The position numbers and the translations under genes were made by a program. 64,000 nt of DNA from Sipunculus nudus (taxonomy: Eukaryota > Annelida > Sipuncula > Golfingiida > Sipunculidae): assembly GCA_026874595.1 (NCBI GenBank), contig CM049319.1:14785601-14849600 (forward strand), in the 5' to 3' direction. This document shows, in pieces, positions 40,001-52,000 of this stretch (its first letter is position 1; the number at the start of each line of letters is the position of its first letter). A model generated the notes under the pieces. The model saw nothing but the letters and a program-made list of their open reading frames with translations. It did not search any database and had not been told where the DNA came from.

Positions 40001-43000
40001 TTGGTAACTTGATGAAACTTCGCTTTCTGAATTTGCAGCAAACAAATATAACTACTCTCCCACCAGAAATTGCATTTTGTCAGGATCTGGAAGAACTCCT
40101 CCTCTGGGGTAATGTTATTGAAGCCCTACCTGAAACGTTAAAGGAAATGACCAAGCTGCGAATATTTGCAGTGAATCATCGAAATTTTTCTGCATTTGTG
40201 GATGGTTATATGGAAAATCTCCTCCGCAAAGGACAAATCCAGTCGGAGCATATCCCTCCCGTATTGTTTGATATGCCGGCTCTGGAAATTCTGGATCTGG
40301 ATGCAACAAAGATTAACAGCCTTCCTGACACCATTGCCAGCAAGCTTAAAGAATTCTACCTCACTGGGAATTTCTTCCAAACTGTCCCCAATTCTATCAT
40401 ACAGCTCTCTTCTCTGGTGGTTCTGGACATGTCAAAAAATGAGGTGGGTTCTCTGCCTGAGAGTATTAGCAAACTGAAAAATCTGACCATTTTACGATTG
40501 GATCATAACCAAATTGATCATCTGCCGCCATCTGTTGGGCAACTGACAGAATTAAAAGAGCTGTCCATGAGCATTAACAAGCTGCGTTTCCTCCCAGTTA
40601 CCATTGGTAAACTGAAAAATCTGACCATCTTGAGATTAGCACAGAACCAAATCGGCTCAATACCAGCTGATATTTGCAACCTAGTAAATCTGGAAACATT
40701 AGACCTGACGGACAACCAGATCGCTACACTACCGATTAATTTCTATCAGCTCAAGAACTTAAAGTCTGCTCACTCTTATCAGAAACTGAGACGCCATGGG
40801 TTGTGGTTGCACAAAAATCCATTGACCATTCCACCACAAGAAGTTTGGAAAACAGAAAATCCAGAACTTATTTTCCAATACTTGAAAAAGCTTCAGATCA
40901 AGCAGACAGAGAATTTGCAGCGGCAAAAGTTGTATCTGCTCGGAGATAAACAGAGTGGAAAAACCAGTCTACTTCGTGCTTTGACAAGCGGAAAATCGCT
41001 CCTCACTGAAGGGGAATCTGAGTGCACAGAATTGATGGAATTTACCATCTGGAAAACTGACAATTTGGTCCAGTTTCTGGTAAATGATATAGGTGGACAT
41101 GACAGATACAAACATCTTCACCCTCTATTCCTTGATCCAAATGGTTTGTATCTTATTGTTTATGACCACAGAAAGTACACTGAACAAAACCATCAGAAAG
41201 CTATCGGCTACTGGCTTGACCTCTTGAACCTGTATGTTCCAGGTGCTGTGGTCAAAGTGGTTGGAACACAGTGTGATTTATGTAACAAAGACTTCGTCCA
41301 GAAAACGCTAGATGTTGTAAATGCAAAACTGCAAGAACAGAATGATAACCATGGTCAGAAGCTGAGAGAGGAGCATGCGAAAATTGAAGAATTGATAGCA
41401 AGTGGACAGTCTACACATTCGTTAGGTCAGCTGAAAAACCAAGTGGATCGCATGAAAGAGTTGGAGAAAAACCCACTAAGGTTGCAGCCTGGTGTCCATC
41501 TTGTCAGTGCAGCTGAAGGACTTATAGGAGTAGCAGACCTTGTAAATGACCTTGAGGTACTGGCTGTTAATAAGGAACTGTTCCCCAAAGCACAAAGGTA
41601 TATTCCAGACACATGGAATAGCATACGTTCCACTATTAAGCTACAAAAGGAACCGTTTCTCACAGCAGAGCATATTGGAATGTTAGTGAGAAAGAATAAA
41701 TTTCCAGCAGAATCCCTGCAAAGTTGCCTGAGCTACATGAATGACATCGGAGAAATCCTTTGCTTCCCGAAGAATACTCAGTTGCGCAATTTCATTTTTC
41801 ACCGACCACGACATCTGGTTAATATTCTGAAGAGTCTTTTCCTTCATAAAATGGAAACACAGCTAGACTTTGAAACTAACAGAACATTTTCATCCATGGG
41901 GAATTTCAACCCTGGAACATTTGAAGAAGCCAAAACAAATTTTCTCAAATACGGATTTGTGTCCCGTCAACTCCTAAAGTGCCTTTGGTTTTATCTGAAA
42001 CCTGATTATGACATGCTCAACACCTTGGCAGACTTGATCCCAAAGTTTGATCTAGGCTACCTGATACCACAACCTGACACCCCTCCTTCCAAGAATGAGT
42101 ACATCCCACTCATGGTTGTTCCCAGATACAATACTGACCATTGTCACAATGTTCCAACAGAATACTGGCCGCGACTGACTCAAGACATCATGGAACACAA
42201 GGCAGAGTATATATTCCCGATGCACGTACCTGAAGGCCTGTTTGAAACCTTTGCGTGCCGACTTCAAGATGAACTGAATGAAAGAATAGACTGGCGTCAA
42301 ACAGTATACGGCACTTTTGATGATGGCAGTATGCTGACTTACTGCGACCTTCATCCCTATTCATATGACTATATTTTGACCTTGACAGTACGCAGTTCGA
42401 ATGCTCTAATCGGCAAAAAGAAGCTGGCCCAGTTTGGAGAGATTTTAACGGGAGTGCTGTATAACTGCCCTGGAGTATTGTGGCAGGTTCTCTATTATCC
42501 AGGGTGTAAGGGCGAAAATTGATGGATTGCTAGGTGAAAGCACTGTAAATGTAAAACACTGGAGAGTGGAAAATACATGATTTGGGAACCTGATTCAGCT
42601 CTATCTAAGGCCAGCCTGGCACAAGTGTGATTTGCACCTATACAAAATCATCATGACATTCCATATGCAATAATGTGCCACAATTTCCTAACTGATGATA
42701 AACTCTGATTACTACTATTTACAAGAACAACTGAAGAAAATTTAAGGGAACCATATTGCTGGATATTGCATGATTTCCTGTAACTCTATGATCTCCTTCT
42801 TGGTGTGAGAACTGCTTTACCATTTAATGCCTGAAATATTCTTAGCGTGTTTGAGACATACTGAAACAGCCCATGATTATCTGTGGTTTTAGTGGTCACA
42901 TATGTAAACCACACACACAAAACATCAATAATATTTTTTAAGAGGAATCGGTCTCAAAGACCACCTATGATATATTATTAAGACCACCATTAGGTGAACT

Positions 43001-46000
43001 GAAAGCATTAAAATTTCTTATAACTGACCTGTCTAATAAGGCCACCTTTGAATTAAGACCACATTTTGCTAGTCCAACAGGTGGTCTTATAACACAGGTT
43101 TCACTGTACTCTGAAAATTAAATATATCTTGCATTTCCACATGAAGTAGTTTCTAATGATTTGCTGCAAAAGAAATATTTTTCTCTTTTTCTCTGATGCT
43201 GTGACAGGACTGTTATACAACTGGTGTTGTAACACAGATACTTACAGTGAATCATAGCAAACCACAAACCACAAAACCTGCTTAGAACTCAAATATCAGT
43301 CACTAACTCTGGCATGAAATTGTGTAGACTTCTTAAATCAAGACACATTTTATGTAAGATGTTCACACAGTGGTGGAAGAAATATGATAAGGTATGCTGG
43401 ATGAATCTGTCAATGTCTCAAAAATTCAGTCTGATATAAACCCTGATTAAATACAGAAAGTACTGAATCAACAAAGTTTTATCAGTGGAGACTATTTGCC
43501 TTGTTTATAAAAGACTGTAATCAGAAAATATTATTTTCCTGCAAACAGCAAGAAAAACAGGAAATTTTTCCGGAAGGAAAAGGTGGAAGAATATAATAAA
43601 GTCAGTCTGTGAAAATGTGATACAATGCTAAATATGAATTTGTAGTTCATATCTGTTGTAAATGATATATCAAATACTTCATATAATATGCTGGCAGAAT
43701 ATGTCATCAGTTTTGTATTTATATTTATAAGCAAATTTGTGATATTTTGTAAGTTATGGTAATAAAATGTGACATTATAAAGTGTGAAGTCAATCCAGTT
43801 TTAGAACCTGAGGTGCATACAAATATTACAGTCGGGTTATTTGGTATGTGTCAGTACTAGTTCATATGTGCATCACAAAAAATTAAAACAAGGCCTACAG
43901 GCCTAATGCGAACCTTTGCAAAGTCTGGGAGTATGAATGGAGGTTTATATTTAAAATTTAATATTGATCCTCTTAAGTCCTGCATATCTACCTTAGTCAT
44001 TATGATTTCAGCAAAATGGATGTTTCGGACTTGCAAGTTTCAGACTAGGACATATTAAAACTAGAATATGGGTAGTCGACAAGCGACTATGTGTATCCGC
44101 AGAAATCAGAGTGGGACGGGTGAAGTGAGGCATTGATTAAGTGGCAAGGGGAATAGAGTGAGGTGTGTTGCATATTAGCATGGATGTCTACAGCGTAAAC
44201 ATGAATGTAGGTGGTGCCACCTGTCATAAAATCGAGAAAATTGTCCAGGATGTATAAACCTGCAAAATTTCAGGTGGATAAGTCAAACCACTGATGAGAT
44301 ATGAGTGATTTTATCCCAAGGCAGATGAACATATGGACGGTGTTCATAAGTGGTTGCAGGTGGTGCCACAAGTTTTGATTATGATGAAGAGATATGTGAG
44401 ATCTATACACAAGCAAAATTTTGGCCGAATTGGTCAAATGGTTCCTGAGATATGAGCTTGGATGTGTGCAGAGTAAACGTGAATGTAGGTGGTGCCACTT
44501 GTCATAAATTTGAGAAAGCTGTCCAGGATGTATAAACCTGCAAAATTTCAGGTGGATAAGTCAAACCTCTTCTGAGATATGAGGGATTTTATCCAAAGGC
44601 AGATGAACAGATGGACACTGTGCATAAGTGGTTGCAGGTGGCGCCACCAGTTTTGCCTATGATGAATAGCTATGTGAGATCTATACACATGCAAACTTTT
44701 GGCCAAATCGTTCATATGGTTCCTGAGATATGAGCTTGGATGTCTGCAGAGTAAACCTGAATGTAGGTGGTGCCACCTGTCATAAAATCAAGGGAGCTGT
44801 CCATGATGTATAAACCTGCAAATTTTCAGGTGGAAAAGTCAAACCACTGCTGAGATATGAGGGATTTTATCCAAAGGCAGATGAACAGATGGGCGCTGTG
44901 CATTAGTGGTTGCAGGTGGCGCCACCAGTTTTGCCCATGATGAAGAGCTATGTGAGATCTATACACATGCAAACTTTTGGCCAAATCGTTCATATGGTTC
45001 CTGAGATATGAGCTTGGATGTCTGCAGAGTAAACCTGAATGTAGGTGGTGCCACCTGTCATAAAATCAAGGGAGCTGTCCATGATGTATAAACCTGCAAA
45101 TTTTCAGGTGGAAAAGTCAAACCACTGCTGAGATATGAGTGATTTTATCCCAAGGCAGATGAACAGATGGACGCTGTGCATACATGGTTGCAGGTGGCGC
45201 CACCAGTTTTGATTATGATGAAGAGCTATGTGAGATCTATACAAAGGCAAAATTTTGGCCTAATCGGTCAAACGGTTCCCGAGATATGAGCTTGGATGTC
45301 TGCAGAGTAAATGTGAATGTAGGTGGTGCCACCTGTCATAAAATCGAGAAAGCTGTCCAAGATGTATAAACCTGCAAAATTTTAGGCAGATATGTCAAAC
45401 CACTGCCGAGATATGAGTGATTTTATCCCAAGGCAGATGAACAGATGGACGCTGTGCAAAAATGGTTGCAGGTGGCACCACCAGTTTTGCGTATGATAAA
45501 GCACTATGGGAGATCTATACACATGCAAAATTTTGGCCCAACTGGTCAAATGGTTCCCGAGATATGAACTTGGAATTTTGCAGCTTAAACGTTAATGTAG
45601 GTGGCGCCACCTGTCATAAAATCAAGAAAGTTGTCCAGGATGTATACACATGCAAAATTTCAGGTGGATAAGTCCAACCCATGCAGAGATATGAGTGTTT
45701 TTATCCCAAGGCAGATGAACAGATGGACGCTGTGCAAAAATGGTTGCAGGTGGCACCACCATTTTTAGTGTATGTTATAAAGCTTTCCAAGGGCTACATT
45801 TGTGCAAAATCTTTAGCCTTATTGGTCAAACGGTTCCCGAGATATGAGGGTTTATGTGTGGAAACAGACCCACAAATGGATGCTGGGCAGAGAAGAAAGG
45901 TCAGAGGTCGACTAAAAACGAGGGCACCGCAGTTCACATATGACTGATCATAATTCCGAATTTTAAAAAATTCTGCCCAGTGGTTATGGAGGAGTTCTCC

Positions 46001-49000
46001 GGAAACCTATGGGGCCATGGTGGAAGCGTCGGCGTTGGACTGAAAACATAGTATCCGCAAAACTCTGTTTTGGCGGATACAATAATTGTAGCTGGCACCA
46101 CCAGTCTTATATACAACAAAGAGATATATACATATGCCCAATGTCAGACTGATATGTCAAACCCCTCCTGTGAAAAAAGCGGGGACATACATTGTGCAAA
46201 AATTATTGTAGGTGGCGCCACCAGTCTTGTACACTATAAAGCAACCCGATATGTATAAACATGCCTAATTTTAGGCTGATGTATCAAATTCTTCTGTAGA
46301 AATAACCAGGTGCACACACTGCAAAAGTCAATGTAGGTGGCACCACCTGTCTTGTAAATGAGAATACCATCAAAGACGCATAGACAGGTCAAAATATCAG
46401 TCCAATACAATAAACTGCCCTTGTGTTTAGAACATTTGGCTGACCAGGCTTAGGTGAGTAAACTGTGACATGCACCTGGCTAGACTGAGTAAACTTTTGA
46501 CCTGTACCTGGCAGCACTGAGTGAACTCTTGACCTGTTGCATAATGTGACATAGATGGCAGTCTGCAAAAGCTATAAATAGCTCCAGGCTGAACTTTGGT
46601 GCCAAATATGATGCAGTGAGCAGTCTGCCAAAGCTATAAATAGAATGCAGCTACTGCACTGATTGAACTCTTGACCTATGCCTGGCTGCACTTCTTCCAA
46701 TCCTGGCACTGTGCCAAAACTATTTATAGAGCTGACATCATCTTGGCTAATGGCCAACATCAAGGCACTGGCAATCTGCCAATGGTAAACCAAGTGCTGC
46801 CATCTGTAAACAAAAGTGGTCTCTACTTGAAATAACTTTGAAATTTATTTTCCCAATACAAAATGCTTTTCAGTTGACTTTTTATAAAAAAAGAAATCAT
46901 GAATATATGTAAAATTATTACGGATGCATACTGAATGCAAAATTAAAATACAGATATATCTCATTGATGGCAAATTCTTGAATTAAGTTGAGTAAGGATA
47001 CCAAAAATTTATAATCCACGTAGAGTTGTCTTTATATAGCCACAGAGAGCTGAATATCCATGATTGTAACAATGTCTGGTGTGATGAATAACTTAAATCA
47101 TAAATTTAAATTTTTTAAAAGCTTTTAAAAAAAACTTTCTTGTCAATATTAACCAAAGATAACCTGAAATCTAAATTTCTAGTGGCATGATGTAATAGAT
47201 GCTGATAAACTGGTGCCAGGCTTGATGTAACAGCATCACATAGCTAACATCTTTGGTAAAATGACTCAATTCAATCTCCATAATTCAGCCAAAAATCATT
47301 AATGTGGAACCATTAATGACAATTATTATAAGAATTATTGTAGGGATTATTCTTGTTAAGTATTTAACAAACTGGCTTCAGTGGCATCAATCGCAAAACG
47401 TTTCGCAGGATTATAACTCATATAGGAAGATACAGCAAATTGGCTAAGTTCAGCTTCCCGTAAATCAGCCAAAAAGCACTGAACCAAAACCATTTGAACA
47501 AACTTGAATTATTAACATCTGAGGATAATTAATGTGTGAGATTTAAGAATTTGGCCCAGTCGTTTTTGAGAAGAAGATTTTTGTAGCCACTGAGCTAAAA
47601 TGGGCTGTTATGGCATATGACTAAATTCAGCTTCCCATAACTTAGCCAAAAGTCACTGAAAAGAGACCATTTGAACAAACTTCAGAACTACCCTAGGATC
47701 ATTTCTGTGGGTTATTAAACATTTTGGCCATATGGTTTCAGAGAGGAAGTTTTTTGTAGCCCTCAGTGTGATACAGGCACTGATAACCCTGTACAAAAAA
47801 GGCCAATGCAGGTGGCGCCACCAATACCTCAATTTCAGATATGACCTATGTGACCAACATTGGCATAAAATTTGGTGATGATAGCTCCAGCGGTTTTTGA
47901 GATATAAATTTTAATATGCTTTTTTGCACAGTTAACAAAGTTCAACCTCCTGTAACTCGGCCAAAAATCTCCGAACTGGAACCATTCTAACAAACTTGAG
48001 AAAGATTGTTCCTGGGATCATTTCTGTAAAATATTGGAAAATTTGGCTGGACAGTTTCGGAGAAGAAGATTTTTAAAGCTTTTTTAGCTTTTTCCCTATA
48101 AAATCTAAGAAAATGCAGTTAGAAAAAAAATAAACAAAAACCGATATAGTTTTTTGAATAACTGATTATTTGCAAAAAATTTGGTGATGCTAGCTCCTGC
48201 CGTTTTTGAGATAGCTATGGTTAACGTACAGACAACGCTCGACACAAGAAACACGGCGCACGACGGACGCCGCCGCACCATGGCATAAGCTCACAGGTTC
48301 GCTAAAAAGATGAAATATGATAACAATATGTTATGAATGGAAAGCCGTAAAATTATCAGGACAACTGACAAATTACTTGAGTGAATGGCTGAGCTCAGCA
48401 CCTGAAAGCCAGTGAGCAAGAAATCATCAAGCTAATTGGAACAAAGGTTTCAACCATTTATATTATTTTGTACCAACAAACTAGCACAGCCAACTAAACC
48501 TTATGGCAAAAGGACAAATCATAAATGCTGAAATTAAAAGCAAAACTTCTCATTCCAAGCACTGAACCAATTCAAAATACAAACACACATATACAACATG
48601 TTGTTGGACCCTAACACAAATCTAAAGGGGCGAAACCACCTTTCTGACTATTATAGACTAAAGGTAATCCCTTGGAGCTTTTATAAAATAGGCCAGAAAA
48701 CCTGGATATCACCGCACACAGGCTGCTTGTTTTGTTTATATCAACATGTTTATAATATGTGGGGGCAGTCAAAATAATCGAAACAAATTCAGCAAGGGCA
48801 TCTGGCAGCAAGTCAGATAAGCCAGAGCTTTACAAATGGCATTTAGCAACCAGTGACCTTTCTACCTCTGCATATATGCAACCTACCACCTTAGGTAACA
48901 TGTTTCTAGTTTGTCAACATTGCTGTGTTTACAAACATGTTATTGATAAACAAATTCATACATCCTTCACAAAGGCCTTATAAGAACTTTTCACAACCAA

Positions 49001-52000
49001 AATTACCCTTAGATCATTAATATATACACAGAGGAAGCCAGAAATCACATAAATTCTTCTTCAAATGGTAGGCGATTGGGCACCTTAAAGTCTTGGTTGA
49101 GACAAACACACACACATAGAAGCAATGAAGATTTCTACAGGAGTTGATCAAATTATTTGCTACATAAACACTTATGATATAATCTCTGGCCATTTTTAAG
49201 GGTTTGTAGCCAATAAGGTAACAGGTATACTACAGCATATACCCACATATTTATAATAAAAAAAAACAGTCTAGGAAAAAATAAGTTCATTGCCCCTAAG
49301 ATCTGGAATACACACCCTACTGTGGCCAGAAAATCTTAGATTCATACTCATTTGAAACAAATCTATAAATTTATATATCTGTTTCAGCAGGCCTTTGTTA
49401 ACTGATATGGATCTGCATTTTCCATTTATAATTCAGTGTGTTACATTACAATAGTGTGATACTCAATTAAAGACAGAGACAAAGAGAAGGGGAGAGGAGG
49501 CTGGGACAGAGTTGTTGGCTTTGGAGGAGATCGTTTGTGGGGCATGCTGTGTGTGAGCTAATCATCAGAGCTGTAACACCATATAAATACCTTTTACTAT
49601 TATGATAATAAATATAATAAATATCAAATGGGTTAAAATATCATGTTGGAATACTGAAAAAAAAATAATCAACAAATGATCAGTTATTATGTACCTTCAG
49701 TTAATGTATACCTTCTATATTACTGTGAAATTTGCATTATACAATAAATCCTGAAATAATGACCAAGTAAATTCTTACTTGTAAACCATGCTATGAGGTT
49801 GAGGTAGGGGACGAATTCTTTACACTTGTTTGCTGCACAAGTTTCAGTTTAAATGCTGTTTGCTACTTTGTATCCCATATTTCTTTGACTGGATTAGAAT
49901 AAATATGAACTCTTTCCATTTACAAACGTAATTGTTTGTGATCAATTATGCAAAAAATGCAACCAAATTAATTGTTATGGATGAAAAGGACCAATCATTG
50001 ATATATTTGATTAATTCACACACCACTAATAATTAGTATTATATGAGATGTAATTAGAACTGAAAGACCATACATAACTGCCTACTCACCTGTGTGAAGA
50101 AAGCGAACAGTCTCATGGAGCGCACGGGTGAGAAAAACATGAACGGAATGGGAATCTCAATGAGGTAGACGGCAACGACACTCAGCCTCTGAAACCAGTC
50201 TGGAAGCTGGTGAAAGTACCAGGCAAGCGGGGTGGGTATACACTGAAACAGAAATACTGATGAAAATACCAGGCTAGTGTTGTCGGTATACACTGAAAAA
50301 GAAATACTGATGAAATACCAGGCAAATGAGGTCAGTGTACACTGAAACAGATATACTGATGAAAATACCAGGCCAGCAGTGTCAGTTACACTGAAACAGA
50401 AATGCCAGTGATTGAGCTGAACTAAACATAAAACTTGAACCTTTTATTCATAGCAATACTCTACTTTTGTATTATCTGACTTCAAAAGGTTATATATTAC
50501 CTCACAAACTGAAAAATTCAAAATAAACAAACTAGATCTACCTCAGACAATTATCTAACTAACATTTTCAAATGTGTCAATAACCATTTTGTTTTTGTTA
50601 GTATTGTTTTGAGATCAGCAGCGGCTGAATGTGGCTGATTTTGCATGGCCTTTATAATTATATAGACAAAACAAAAAACAACATTTGCAAGTAATGACAA
50701 GCATATCCAGGCATGTTACTCCTAATCACATAGGAGTTATGATATCTAGTTCTAATGTTCTAATGTCACTACTTATATGTGAAATTTATGAACAGTACAT
50801 CTGGTTTGTGGTTGACAATTACACTGGTAGTAATGAAGCCTTAAGGGTGACAGGAGATCTCATACAAACTATCCAAGATTCATAAGAGAAAGTTTGTGGC
50901 TGTACCAATATAAGTTTTTCAGATGACCACCAGGCTTCAAACTGGAGGATAGTTGAAGATCAATAAGGGCACAGCTGAACTTATTAACATTAAAATTGAC
51001 AGTTATTAATGAGGACATCACACTAAGTTCTGTTTTCTGTTCCATCAACCTGTGTCCACCTGTTTTTTTTAGGGGGGATGGGGGGGGGTTATTTTTATTT
51101 TTTTTTATACAATTTCATAAAAAAAAAACAAATGAAAGTGACCAAATAATTTGTATCAAAGAATATAAGAAATCCAATGTTAATGTTTTTTGGACTACTT
51201 CCTCTGATGATCTGATAGATCAAATGAGTCCCTGCATAATCAGCCATTTGGTATTTGGATGGTTTTCTTTTTAGACTGTTTACATGGCATCATCCAAACA
51301 GCAGCTGCCAGACATGCCTGTTTCCATGTGACCAATGACCCTGTCTGACATTAGTGGTTTGAGATGTGCAGCACAGACTATTTTCAAAAAGATTTTGAAT
51401 TAATTTAATTTCTTAAAGAATGATGAATGCTAAAGAATTATGTTTTCTTTCATTATAAAAATATGTTTACCTTGCAACTTGTTTATATAAGGAAATTTCA
51501 TGCTAAAAAAAGGTCCTCCAAGGGAGCAGGATAGAGGTTGGTTAAGAGTAGCAAAGCAACCTGGTGTTAATAGGTAGAAGCTTATGACACATTTTTGTAA
51601 GTACTAATTATATTTAATTTTATCATTAAACAAGAATCAGGAAGGGTAGAGAAACAGTTTTGTTTGACCAGACTGTTACTAGACAGCAGCGATGAAGGTC
51701 ATCCTTTCTCCGGTGTTACCATGGTGTGAATGCAGTGCTGCCATCTATTGCCAACTACAGTAAACTTAACAACTAACCTCTGTGCATGCAGACTGCATGT
51801 CTAGAATGCTTCATATTTAATAAATTGATAAATTATACTGAGAAAATATGAAGATACATACCTGGCTCTCATAATGCCAGTTGAGGGCTGAAAAAATGAG
51901 AAAAAACATGAAAATCAAGGTAAAACCTGTTCAATGCATTAACATCTTTAGTACATTCTTGCAGTTTAAATCCATTTAGTAAATGACTGAGAATAATAGA

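Noticed and set aside
44200-45780. Regularly spaced repeats that could suggest a CRISPR array
   Set aside because: Units are about 140 bp with similar rather than unique intervening DNA, and the context is eukaryotic. It is a tandem-repeat transposon core.
48759-48983. Open frame similar to one at 63022-63234
   Set aside because: Both lie inside copies of the same MITE family (A4 and A5), so the similarity reflects repeat homology and not a gene family.
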